This document shows, piece after piece, positions 7,183-13,922 of a stretch of DNA of 21,796 bases. The position numbers and the translations under genes were made by a program. The stretch's first letter is position 1. Each line of letters starts with the position of its first letter. The stretch comes from Legionellaceae bacterium UBA2794 (GTDB taxonomy: Bacteria; Pseudomonadota; Gammaproteobacteria; Legionellales; Legionellaceae): NCBI GenBank assembly GCA_002352055.1, contig DEHS01000041.1, positions 30,444-52,239 on the forward strand, given 5' to 3'. A model generated the notes under the pieces. It saw only the letters and a program-made list of their open reading frames with translations, was not told the origin of the DNA and searched no databases.

Positions 7183-7224
7183 CCACCACTATTTTTAAAT
7201 CCATTTCACTTTTATAAGAGCGCT

Positions 7225-9315
7225 ATGACTGACTTAAACCTTTATAGAAACATTGGTATCTTCGCTCACGTAGATGCCGGCAAAACCACGACTACCGAAC
7301 GTATTCTTAAGCTTACTGGCAGGATCCATAAAATCGGTGAAGTTCACGAAGGTGAATCAACAACAGATTTCATGGAACAGGAAGCAGAGCGAGGTATTAC
7401 CATCCAGTCTGCAGCAGTAAGTTGTTTCTGGAAAGGCACACGTTTCAACGTAATCGATACCCCAGGACACGTGGATTTCACCGTTGAAGTATATCGTTCT
7501 CTTAAAGTACTCGATGGTGGTATTGGTGTATTTTGCGGTTCAGGCGGCGTGGAGCCACAGTCTGAAACCAACTGGCGTTATGCAAATAATTCCAAAGTAT
7601 CTCGTTTGATTTTCGTAAACAAGCTGGATCGTATTGGCGCGGACTTTTTGAAAGTAACAGCGCAAGTGAAGAAAGTTTTAGGTGCTAACCCATTAATCAT
7701 GACATTACCAATTGGTGTTGAAGATAGCTTCATCGGAGTAGTGGATTTATTAACGCGTAAAGCCTACGTTTGGGACGAAACCGGACAGCCAGAAAATTAC
7801 ACGATTACAGACGTTCCAGCTGATATGGTTGACGATGTTGAGACGTATCGCAGTCAATTAATCGAAACCGCTTTAGAGATGGATGATGACTTGCTGATGG
7901 CTTATCTTGAAGGGGAAGAGCCTTCAATTGAAGATATCAAGCGCTGTATTCGTAAAGGTACTTTAGAATTAGCCTTCTTCCCAACATACTGTGGATCGGC
8001 CTTCAAAAATAAAGGAATGCAACTTTTATTAGATGCTGTAGTTGATTATCTACCAGCCCCTCATGAAGTTAATCCTCAACCTCTGACTAATGCTGAAGGG
8101 GAGCCAAATGGTCAATTTGCGATCGTTTCTCCTGATGAGCCATTACGCGCATTGGCGTTCAAAATTATGGACGATCGTTTTGGTGCACTAACTTTCGTAC
8201 GAATTTATTCTGGAAGATTGAATAAAGGAGACACCATCCTTAACTCCTTCACCGGTAAAACGGAACGAGTTGGTCGTATGGTTGAGATGCAAGCGAATGA
8301 GCGTAACGAATTACAAAGCGCTGAAGCAGGTGATATTATCGCTATTGTAGGTATGAAAAACGTACGAACTGGTCATACTCTTTGCGATCCTAATCATGAG
8401 TGTACCCTTGAAGCGATGGTTTTCCCTGAGCCTGTTATTTCTATTGCTGTAACACCAAAAGATAAAGGCTCAACTGAAAAAATGAGTATTGCTATTGGTA
8501 AAATGGTTGCTGAAGATCCCACGTTTAGAGTAGAAACAGACATAGATTCTGGTGAAACCATTCTTCGTGGTATGGGTGAGCTACATCTTGATATTAAAGT
8601 CGATATTCTGAAACGTACTTACGATGTTGAGTTGCTAGTGGGTCAACCTCAGGTTGCTTATCGCGAAACCATTACCAAACCGGTTCAGGACAGTTATACT
8701 CATAAGAAACAATCAGGTGGTTCGGGTCAGTATGGTAAAATTGATTATACGATTGAACCAGGCGAACCAAACTCTGGATTTACCTTTGTAACCTCCGTTG
8801 TTGGTGGTAACGTACCTAAAGAGTTTTTCCCAGCAATTGAAAAAGGTTTTCGTTCAATGATGGGCGCAGGTACTTTAGCGGGCTTCCCGGTATTGGACGT
8901 TTCAGTGAATCTTACTGACGGTGCATACCATCCGGTAGACTCCTCGGCAATTGCATTCGAAATTGCGGCCAAAGGTGCATTTCGTCAATCAATTCCCAAA
9001 GCTGCGCCCCAATTGCTTGAGCCAATCATGAAAGTTGACGTGTACAGTACTGAAGACGATGTAGGTAATGTTATTGGTGACTTAAATCGTCGTCGCGGTA
9101 TGATTTCTGGACAAGAGCCAAGTGCTACTGGCGTACGGATTAAGGCGGATGTTCCTCTTTCTGAAATGTTTGGTTACATCAGCACATTACGTACTCTGAC
9201 CTCAGGTCGTGGTCAATTTTCTATGGAATTCTCGCACTATGCCGCTTGTCCAAATAGCGTAGCAGAAGCAGTGATTGCTAAAGAAAAAGAAAAGAAGGCC
9301 GCACTTGCTAAATAA
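7225..9315 (+). CDS. fusA2: Elongation factor G, FusA2-type paralogue
   Basis: A 696-residue translational GTPase with full EF-G architecture: G1 AHVDAGKTTTT (residues 14-24), G2 RGITIQSAA, G3 DTPGH, G4 NKLD, then domains II-V ending SHYAACPNSVAE. EF-G drives translocation and, with RRF, recycling. Phrases such as FCGSGGVEPQSETNWRYAN, the domain III text IAIGKMVAEDPTFRVETDIDSGETI and LNRRRGMI are those of the second EF-G described in Vibrio and Shewanella (EF-G 2), not the canonical FusA of the str operon. Consistent with that, rpsL, rpsG and tuf are not adjacent. AAGAG provides a modest Shine-Dalgarno. A strong terminator follows, so it is monocistronic. I infer that a canonical fusA exists elsewhere in the genome. 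Confidence 0.9.
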   Translation: MTDLNLYRNIGIFAHVDAGKTTTTERILKLTGRIHKIGEVHEGESTTDFMEQEAERGITIQSAAVSCFWKGTRFNVIDTPGHVDFTVEVYRSLKVLDGGIGVFCGSGGVEPQSETNWRYANNSKVSRLIFVNKLDRIGADFLKVTAQVKKVLGANPLIMTLPIGVEDSFIGVVDLLTRKAYVWDETGQPENYTITDVPADMVDDVETYRSQLIETALEMDDDLLMAYLEGEEPSIEDIKRCIRKGTLELAFFPTYCGSAFKNKGMQLLLDAVVDYLPAPHEVNPQPLTNAEGEPNGQFAIVSPDEPLRALAFKIMDDRFGALTFVRIYSGRLNKGDTILNSFTGKTERVGRMVEMQANERNELQSAEAGDIIAIVGMKNVRTGHTLCDPNHECTLEAMVFPEPVISIAVTPKDKGSTEKMSIAIGKMVAEDPTFRVETDIDSGETILRGMGELHLDIKVDILKRTYDVELLVGQPQVAYRETITKPVQDSYTHKKQSGGSGQYGKIDYTIEPGEPNSGFTFVTSVVGGNVPKEFFPAIEKGFRSMMGAGTLAGFPVLDVSVNLTDGAYHPVDSSAIAFEIAAKGAFRQSIPKAAPQLLEPIMKVDVYSTEDDVGNVIGDLNRRRGMISGQEPSATGVRIKADVPLSEMFGYISTLRTLTSGRGQFSMEFSHYAACPNSVAEAVIAKEKEKKAALAK

Positions 9316-9340
9316 GATAGTTTAGCCCGTCTATTAAAGA

Positions 9341-9375
9341 AAGCTCTGTCCGTTAACTCTGACAGAGCTTTTTAT
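9341..9375 (+). terminator. Intrinsic terminator of fusA2
   Basis: AAGCTCTGTC (9341-9350) pairs with GACAGAGCTT (9361-9370) across a 10-nt loop and is followed by TTTATT. The ten-base arms are perfectly complementary and lie 26 nt after the stop codon. Confidence 0.9.
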
Positions 9376-9390
9376 TAATTTCATTCCATT

Positions 9391-9511
9391 AGAGCAAGCT
9401 TCATTATCATTAACCAATTATTTTTATCATCCGAATCTTTAAGACAAAAACCTACTTACTTCGATAGATAAAACCTACGTACGGCGATTTATTCGCGATA
9501 TCCAGAAATCT
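9391..9511 (+). repeat. Composite intergenic repeat unit 1 (arm plus 32-nt core D)
   Basis: It starts AGAGCAAGCTTCATTATCAT and runs through a conserved AT-rich arm (ATTATTTTTATCATCCGAAT) into core D at 9474-9505, ending CCAGAAATCT. Compared with unit 2 it has an extra 24 bp just before the core that includes a second CCTAC start, as if part of the core end had been duplicated. The core stem is degraded (ACGGCGA against TCGCGAT). Confidence 0.75.
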
Positions 9512-9543
9512 ACAATCAAATGCATATTCCATCTCATTCAATC

Positions 9544-9640
9544 AGAGCAAGCCTTGTCATCATCAATCAATTATTTTTATCATCCGAATTTTAGAACAAA
9601 AACCTACGTACCGCGATTTATTCGCGGTATCCAGAAATCT
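9544..9640 (+). repeat. Composite intergenic repeat unit 2 (arm plus 32-nt core E)
   Basis: It has the same AGAGCAAGC start and AT-rich arm as unit 1, leading into core E (9603-9634), whose stem TACCGCGA/TCGCGGTA is perfect around a TTTAT loop. It is a direct repeat of unit 1 and an inverted repeat of unit 4. Confidence 0.8.
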
Positions 9641-9672
9641 AAGAATAAATATAACATTCAATCTTATCCCTC

Positions 9673-9709
9673 AGAGCAAGCGTTGTTATGATCAATCAAT
9701 TATTTTTAC
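9673..9709 (+). repeat. Composite repeat unit 3, truncated arm only
   Basis: It begins AGAGCAAGCG and follows the arm as far as ATCAATCAATTATTTTTACTT, then diverges before the ATCCGAATT segment. There is no 32-nt core. It looks like a remnant of a third tandem unit. Confidence 0.6.
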
Positions 9710-9837
9710 TTGAATAATTAATTTATCTTAAAATTTTCTGAGGAGCTTAAGTACTAGACGTGGGTTTATTATAAAATCGAGATAAGCCTGTGTTAAATGA
9801 AATAGCAATTATTAAATAGATGTTTTATTTGAACATC

Positions 9838-9931
9838 GATTTCTGGATACCGCGAATAAATCGCGGTACGTAAGTTTTGTTCTAAAATTCGGATGATAAA
9901 AATAATTGATTGCTGACGACAAAGCTTGATC
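9838..9931 (-). repeat. Composite repeat unit 4, inverted (32-nt core F plus arm)
   Basis: Read on the minus strand it repeats unit 2: arm with ATTATTTTTATCATCCGAAT, then TTTTAGAACAAAA, then core F (9843-9874) with the same perfect stem as core E. Units 2 and 4 therefore form an inverted repeat of roughly 90 bp arms about 200 bp apart. Confidence 0.8.
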
Positions 9932-10049
9932 TATCGCAGGTTGCAAGTCTCGATTTTTCACGCAATTGTAATGAATGTCACCAGACTCTAAAAATCATAT
10001 GAGTTGTTACTCTTTATGGGGCTGGGGTATATCATTCGCAAGGGTAGTC

Positions 10050-10055
10050 TATAAT
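10050..10055 (+). promoter_or_regulatory. Possible -10 element for msrA
   Basis: TATAAT lies 41 nt before the msrA ATG. No good -35 hexamer is present at the usual spacing, so the call rests on the -10 alone. Confidence 0.4.
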
Positions 10056-10096
10056 TACTATTTAAGTATTCATTCTTACATACATATAGGTAATAA

Positions 10097-10669
10097 ATGC
10101 GCTTCCTATTATTGATTATCATGTTTACCGCACAACCTTTATTCGCAAAAACCGCAGAGGCTATATTTGCTGGTGGGTGTTTTTGGTGTGTTGAAAGCGA
10201 TTTTGATAAGTTGCCCGGGGTGGTACAAACTATATCAGGTTACGACGGCGGAGAAGAACCTAATCCAAATTACGACCTGGTATCTTCAGGTACTACCAAA
10301 TATGTGGAATCGGTTCGTGTACTTTATGATCCAACAGTAATCACATACTCACAACTGCTGAATTATTACTGGCATCATATTGATCCCACCATGAAAAACG
10401 CACAATTTTGCGACCAGGGACATCAATATCGTAGTGTTATATTTTATCTTAACGAAGAACAAAAAAATGCAGCTTTAAGCAGTAAAAAAGGTTTAGAAAA
10501 AAAATTCCCCCATATCGTTACGGACATTATTTCTTCAACTCATTTTTACCCTGCTGAAGAATATCATCAGGACTATTATAAAAAAAACCCATTACGTTAT
10601 AAATATTACCGATATCGATGTGGTCGTGATGAACGTATCAAGGAGTTGTGGCAGGAAAAAGCATATTAA
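10097..10669 (+). CDS. msrA: Peptide-methionine (S)-S-oxide reductase with signal peptide
   Basis: A 190-residue MsrA. The catalytic motif G27-C28-F-W-C31 contains the nucleophilic cysteine C28. Other family blocks are SGYDGG, YCQVEST-like TKYVESVRVLYDP, DPTMKNAQFCDQGHQYRSVIFY and FYPAEEYHQDYY. A further cysteine in YRYRCGRDERI near the C-terminus is placed as a resolving cysteine. Residues 1-17 (MRFLLLIIMFTAQPLFA) form a clear signal peptide, so this enzyme repairs oxidised methionine in the periplasm or outside the cell rather than in the cytoplasm. There is no fused or adjacent MsrB and no obvious reductant gene next to it. It stands alone between repeat-containing gaps. Confidence 0.93.
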   Translation: MRFLLLIIMFTAQPLFAKTAEAIFAGGCFWCVESDFDKLPGVVQTISGYDGGEEPNPNYDLVSSGTTKYVESVRVLYDPTVITYSQLLNYYWHHIDPTMKNAQFCDQGHQYRSVIFYLNEEQKNAALSSKKGLEKKFPHIVTDIISSTHFYPAEEYHQDYYKKNPLRYKYYRYRCGRDERIKELWQEKAY

Positions 10670-10921
10670 TGTTTTATGATTGTGGAAAGTAAAGGAATCA
10701 CTTATTCCCTGGTTTTGGGGGTATTAATAAAGGGATAAAGGAGCTTAGATTTTCTTTAATTCTTTCGAGGTTATCCTTCCAGCTATTTCAGTCCCCTTTT
10801 TGCTCTGATAACTTTTACGTTATGGCAAAGATCACTGGATGCCGTGGTTAAACCACGGCACGTAGGAAAACAATTCAGGCCCTGGGCCGGTCCAAAATTA
10901 AGAGTTCGTACTCCATAAGCT
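10670..10921. other. Intergenic region between convergent msrA and the phosphatidyltransferase gene
   Basis: A 252-bp gap holding repeat copy G and a small hairpin (GGAAT/ATTCC near 10694-10708) after msrA without a T-run. No coding potential is recognised. Confidence 0.5.
10835..10866 (-). repeat. 32-nt palindromic intergenic repeat, copy G
   Basis: CTGGATGCCGTGG, a TTAAA-type loop, and CCACGGCACGTAGG make a perfect stem. Relative to copies C and E, several stem positions have changed on both sides so that pairing is kept. It lies between convergent genes, where it could act as a bidirectional mRNA 3'-end structure. Confidence 0.8.
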
Positions 10922-11515
10922 TTAAATCAAGCGGTACTGTGAGTGAAATTGCATGAGACGAATAATAGCTGTCAGGAGTACCAATGCAATAAATAAAAAC
11001 GCTAAAAAATTAAAATAGTGTGGCCAAAGCATCATGGCAATAAAAAATATAAAGGCTTCTGCACGTTCCATCAAGCCCGGACTGTAGTGAAAACTTTTGT
11101 GGGTCTCATTCACTGTAAAAATTCCAACAACAAGAAAACTTGTGATACAAAGAAGCATGCTTGCTAACATCAACAGAGCTGGAGCCCCTCGTTCTGCAGG
11201 TGCAATCGCAAAAAGGGATAGTACCACAGTGATTTCAACTATTCTGTCGCATATTATGTCCAATACCGAACCCCAATCCGAACTTGTTTGTTGCATACGC
11301 GCTAACGTTCCATCTAAAGTGTCGCAAATCCCCGATAATATAAGTAAAAAAATCGAAAAATAGACATAGTTCATGAGCAGTGTCGGCAGAACTAATAAGC
11401 CTAACACTCCAGAGAGAACTGTTATTTGGTTAGGCGTGACTTTAGTTTGCAGATAGTTTGCCAATGGATTAATAAAATATACTTGGTAGGGCTGTCTAAA
11501 ATACTCTTCAATCAT
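10922..11515 (-). CDS. CDP-alcohol phosphatidyltransferase family membrane enzyme
   Basis: A 197-residue integral membrane protein with about five to six hydrophobic segments. The family signature is complete: D65-T-L-D68-G69-T-L-A72-R73, then eight residues, G82-S-V-L-D86-I-I-C-D90, matching D-x2-D-G-x2-A-R-x8-G-x3-D-x3-D, which binds the divalent metals and the CDP-alcohol. Such enzymes transfer a phosphatidyl or phospho-alcohol group from a CDP-linked donor in phospholipid synthesis. The acceptor cannot be read from the sequence; PgsA-, PssA-, Pcs- or archaeal-like roles are all possible. AGGA lies 8-9 nt before the ATG. It is the last gene of a co-directional minus-strand series, 125 bp after the TVP38-oxidoreductase gene. 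Confidence 0.85.
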   Translation of the reverse strand: MIEEYFRQPYQVYFINPLANYLQTKVTPNQITVLSGVLGLLVLPTLLMNYVYFSIFLLILSGICDTLDGTLARMQQTSSDWGSVLDIICDRIVEITVVLSLFAIAPAERGAPALLMLASMLLCITSFLVVGIFTVNETHKSFHYSPGLMERAEAFIFFIAMMLWPHYFNFLAFLFIALVLLTAIIRLMQFHSQYRLI

Positions 11516-11640
11516 TGTGTCATCCTGATTACATTAATTTTTTGTCAAAACGATAACGACATGATGAATTAGTTTCTAATGTCGGAACAATAGTTTTCTC
11601 ATATTTTTCTATATATTGAGAAGATGTGTTTCATTTAAGG

Positions 11641-13767
11641 TTATAGTTTATTCAACCAGGAAACAAGTAAGCGAACTTTTTTTGAAAACAATTGTGGCTT
11701 GTAATACTCCGCAGCAACTTGTTTGCTAATTTCACTAAAAGTAGGGTAGGGGACGATAACATCAGTGAACGAGCGTAATGTCTTTCGCTCCTTAACTGCC
11801 ATTATCCAGGGTAAAATAAGTTCACCGGCACAATGTCCAATTATAGTAACCCCTAAAATTCGTGCCTTGGCATCTGTGAACACTTTTATTTTACCTTCAA
11901 TTTTTAAATCGGTATTAGCACGATCATTCTCTTTAAAAGGCCATTGTATTAGTTTAATATTTTTTTGCTGTAAAGCTTCTTTTTCAGAAATACCAACATG
12001 GGCTATTTCTGGTTCGGTAAAAGTAACTCTTGGGATGTTTTGATAATTCACTTTAGATGGCAATTTAAATATGATATTGCGGATGACAATTCCTGCCTGA
12101 TAACTTGCCATATGGGTAAACCGAAAGGGACCTACTACATCGCCAATGGCATAGACTTTATTATTACTGGTCTGTAAATAAGAATTTACGTTAATGCCCT
12201 GAGCAGAATAATCAATACCGGCTTTATCCAGCCCCAAATGAGTTACATGAGCCTTACGGCCAGTTGCGATCAGTAAATGAGAGCCAGTAATATTTATCAG
12301 TTCTCCTTTCTTTTGAATAACTATTTTTATATTCTGAGGGTTAACAGAGTGTACCTCTTGCACAGTACAATGTTCATAAATCGATATATTCATCCGGTTT
12401 AGTTGATCGCGAAGAATTGTGACACAATCTTCATCTTCTCCAGACAAAAGCGTTTGCTGTTCCACGAGAGTTACATGAGTTCCAAGCATGGAAAAAGCCT
12501 GAGCCAATTCACACCCTATTGGTCCACCACCAATAACCATTAAATGTTCCGGTTGTTCCGTTAGATTAAAAATGCTTTCATTTGTAAAATAAGGGGTAAT
12601 ATCTAAACCGGGTATGGATGGGATCAGTGGATTGGAGCCAGTAGCTATTACAAAATGTTTGGCCTGGATTTCCACGTCTTTAGCTGTAATTGTATTCTTT
12701 CCGGTGAATCGTGCTTCTGCCTCAATAACATCAACACCAAGAGATTTAAATCGTTCCACTGAATCGTGTTCAGCTAGTTCTTTGATCACTTCATGGACGT
12801 GCTTAAGTACATTTAAAAAATTAATGTGTACTTCTTTTACTTCTATGCCAAAATTTTGAGCTTGACGTATGAGATAAGCTGTTTTAGCAGAGGCGAGCAA
12901 TGCCTTTGAGGGAATACATCCATAATTCAGGCAATCGCCCCCCATTAATCCTGATTGGACTAAAATAACCTTAAGACCGAGTTGTGTTGCAACTGATGCC
13001 ACACTTAAGCCCCCTGGTCCTGCTCCGATAATGACCAGATCAACTGCAATAAATGAGTTTTTTGGGCTACTTTTACTAATTTTTGCTTTATAAATCACTG
13101 GAAGTAGAGACAGGCCGGCTAAGGCAAGCAATGGAAAGAAAATTGAAGGAGTAAAAAGGACATGTAGATTAGGTGTTTGGTTCATTGCAAAAAGATTTTG
13201 TATGCCTGAACCGAGAATAACAAATACGGCTGTTCCCGGGATAATTCCTATAAATGTTGCCAGAATAAATGTTTTAGGTTTTACCCCAAGCAGCCCAGGA
13301 ATAATATTTACTACCCAGAACGGCACTATCGGGATGAGCCTTAATGTAAGCAGATAGGAAAAAGCGTTGTCCTGAAACCCAGCTCGCATCCTTTCTGTCC
13401 ATTGACTTGCTGATTTAGCAAGCCAATTTCCCAGAGATGTTCGCACTGCAAAATAGAGAATTGTTGCTCCGGAGGTTGCAGCAATAATCACATAGACAAT
13501 CCCCCAGAAGACTCCGAACAAAAATCCGCTGGCTAAGGTAAAAAATATTGCACCTGGAAGAGATATGGCCACAGCAAGGGTATACAATGTCAGGAAAAGT
13601 AAAACCGTTAAAATATAATACGTATTAGTCCAATAAATTAATTGGGCCTGATAGGTATGTAAAAAAGAAAAGGATAAATATTGGTCCAGACGAAAAATAA
13701 AAAAGAGAGCCAGCAAACTCAACAGTAGGATTAAAGGAAGCCAGGAGCGCAATTTATCTTTTGTCAT
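11641..13767 (-). CDS. TVP38/TMEM64 membrane domain fused to a pyridine nucleotide-disulfide oxidoreductase
   Basis: A 708-residue two-domain protein. Residues 1-225 hold several membrane helices with the TVP38/TMEM64 (SNARE-associated, DedA-like) motif SYLLTLRLIPIVPFWVVN followed by IIPGLLG (137-161). Residues 240-708 are a soluble flavoprotein: FAD site GAGPGG (248-253), redox-active pair C279-LNYG-C284 in GGDCLNYGCIPSK, NAD(P)H site VIGGGPIGCELA, the second FAD segment YAIGDV, and a C-terminal dimerisation domain. Where lipoamide dehydrogenase and glutathione reductase have His-Pro-Thr-x-x-Glu, it reads YPTFSE, so the proton-relay His is Tyr. MerA also has Tyr there, but the C-terminal vicinal cysteines of mercuric reductase are absent, so a MerA name is not justified. 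The substrate is unknown. The initiator region has only a weak GGA as Shine-Dalgarno. Confidence 0.88.
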   Translation of the reverse strand: MTKDKLRSWLPLILLLSLLALFFIFRLDQYLSFSFLHTYQAQLIYWTNTYYILTVLLFLTLYTLAVAISLPGAIFFTLASGFLFGVFWGIVYVIIAATSGATILYFAVRTSLGNWLAKSASQWTERMRAGFQDNAFSYLLTLRLIPIVPFWVVNIIPGLLGVKPKTFILATFIGIIPGTAVFVILGSGIQNLFAMNQTPNLHVLFTPSIFFPLLALAGLSLLPVIYKAKISKSSPKNSFIAVDLVIIGAGPGGLSVASVATQLGLKVILVQSGLMGGDCLNYGCIPSKALLASAKTAYLIRQAQNFGIEVKEVHINFLNVLKHVHEVIKELAEHDSVERFKSLGVDVIEAEARFTGKNTITAKDVEIQAKHFVIATGSNPLIPSIPGLDITPYFTNESIFNLTEQPEHLMVIGGGPIGCELAQAFSMLGTHVTLVEQQTLLSGEDEDCVTILRDQLNRMNISIYEHCTVQEVHSVNPQNIKIVIQKKGELINITGSHLLIATGRKAHVTHLGLDKAGIDYSAQGINVNSYLQTSNNKVYAIGDVVGPFRFTHMASYQAGIVIRNIIFKLPSKVNYQNIPRVTFTEPEIAHVGISEKEALQQKNIKLIQWPFKENDRANTDLKIEGKIKVFTDAKARILGVTIIGHCAGELILPWIMAVKERKTLRSFTDVIVPYPTFSEISKQVAAEYYKPQLFSKKVRLLVSWLNKL

Positions 13768-13922
13768 AGTTATCCATAACTCTTAAGCATCTAAGCAAAT
13801 TTTAAGATGAATACATTTAAATTTTGTCCTTTGGTGGTATTAGATTAGCCTGATATGAGTTACTGAGCAAATATCAGAACTTCTAACTGTTGATTTTGTT
13901 TCAGACCTTATTTTAGCTTTCA

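Larger units (their letters stand above)
9316..10096. other. Repeat-rich intergenic region between fusA2 and msrA
   Basis: The 781-bp gap holds the fusA2 terminator, four copies or fragments of one composite repeat (9391-9931) and a possible -10 for msrA at 10050-10055. The stretch 9710-9837 and 9932-10049 shows no gene, RNA or motif that I recognise. Confidence 0.6.

Noticed and set aside
7225..9315. Canonical fusA of the str operon
   Set aside because: The sequence is of the EF-G 2 type and rpsL, rpsG and tuf are not adjacent.
9391..9931. CRISPR-like array
   Set aside because: The repeats are palindromic, of unequal spacing, partly inverted and share their flanking arms; there are no regular unique spacers and no cas genes.
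11641..13767. Naming the fusion protein mercuric reductase (merA)
   Set aside because: The active-site CLNYGC and Tyr in YPTFSE fit, but the heavy-metal-associated N-terminal domain and the C-terminal vicinal cysteines are absent and no mer genes are nearby.
13850..13877. Terminator between the TolC-like gene and the TVP38 fusion gene
   Set aside because: CTGATAT/ATATCAG forms a 7-bp AT-rich stem with a 14-nt loop and no T-run, so it is not a convincing terminator.
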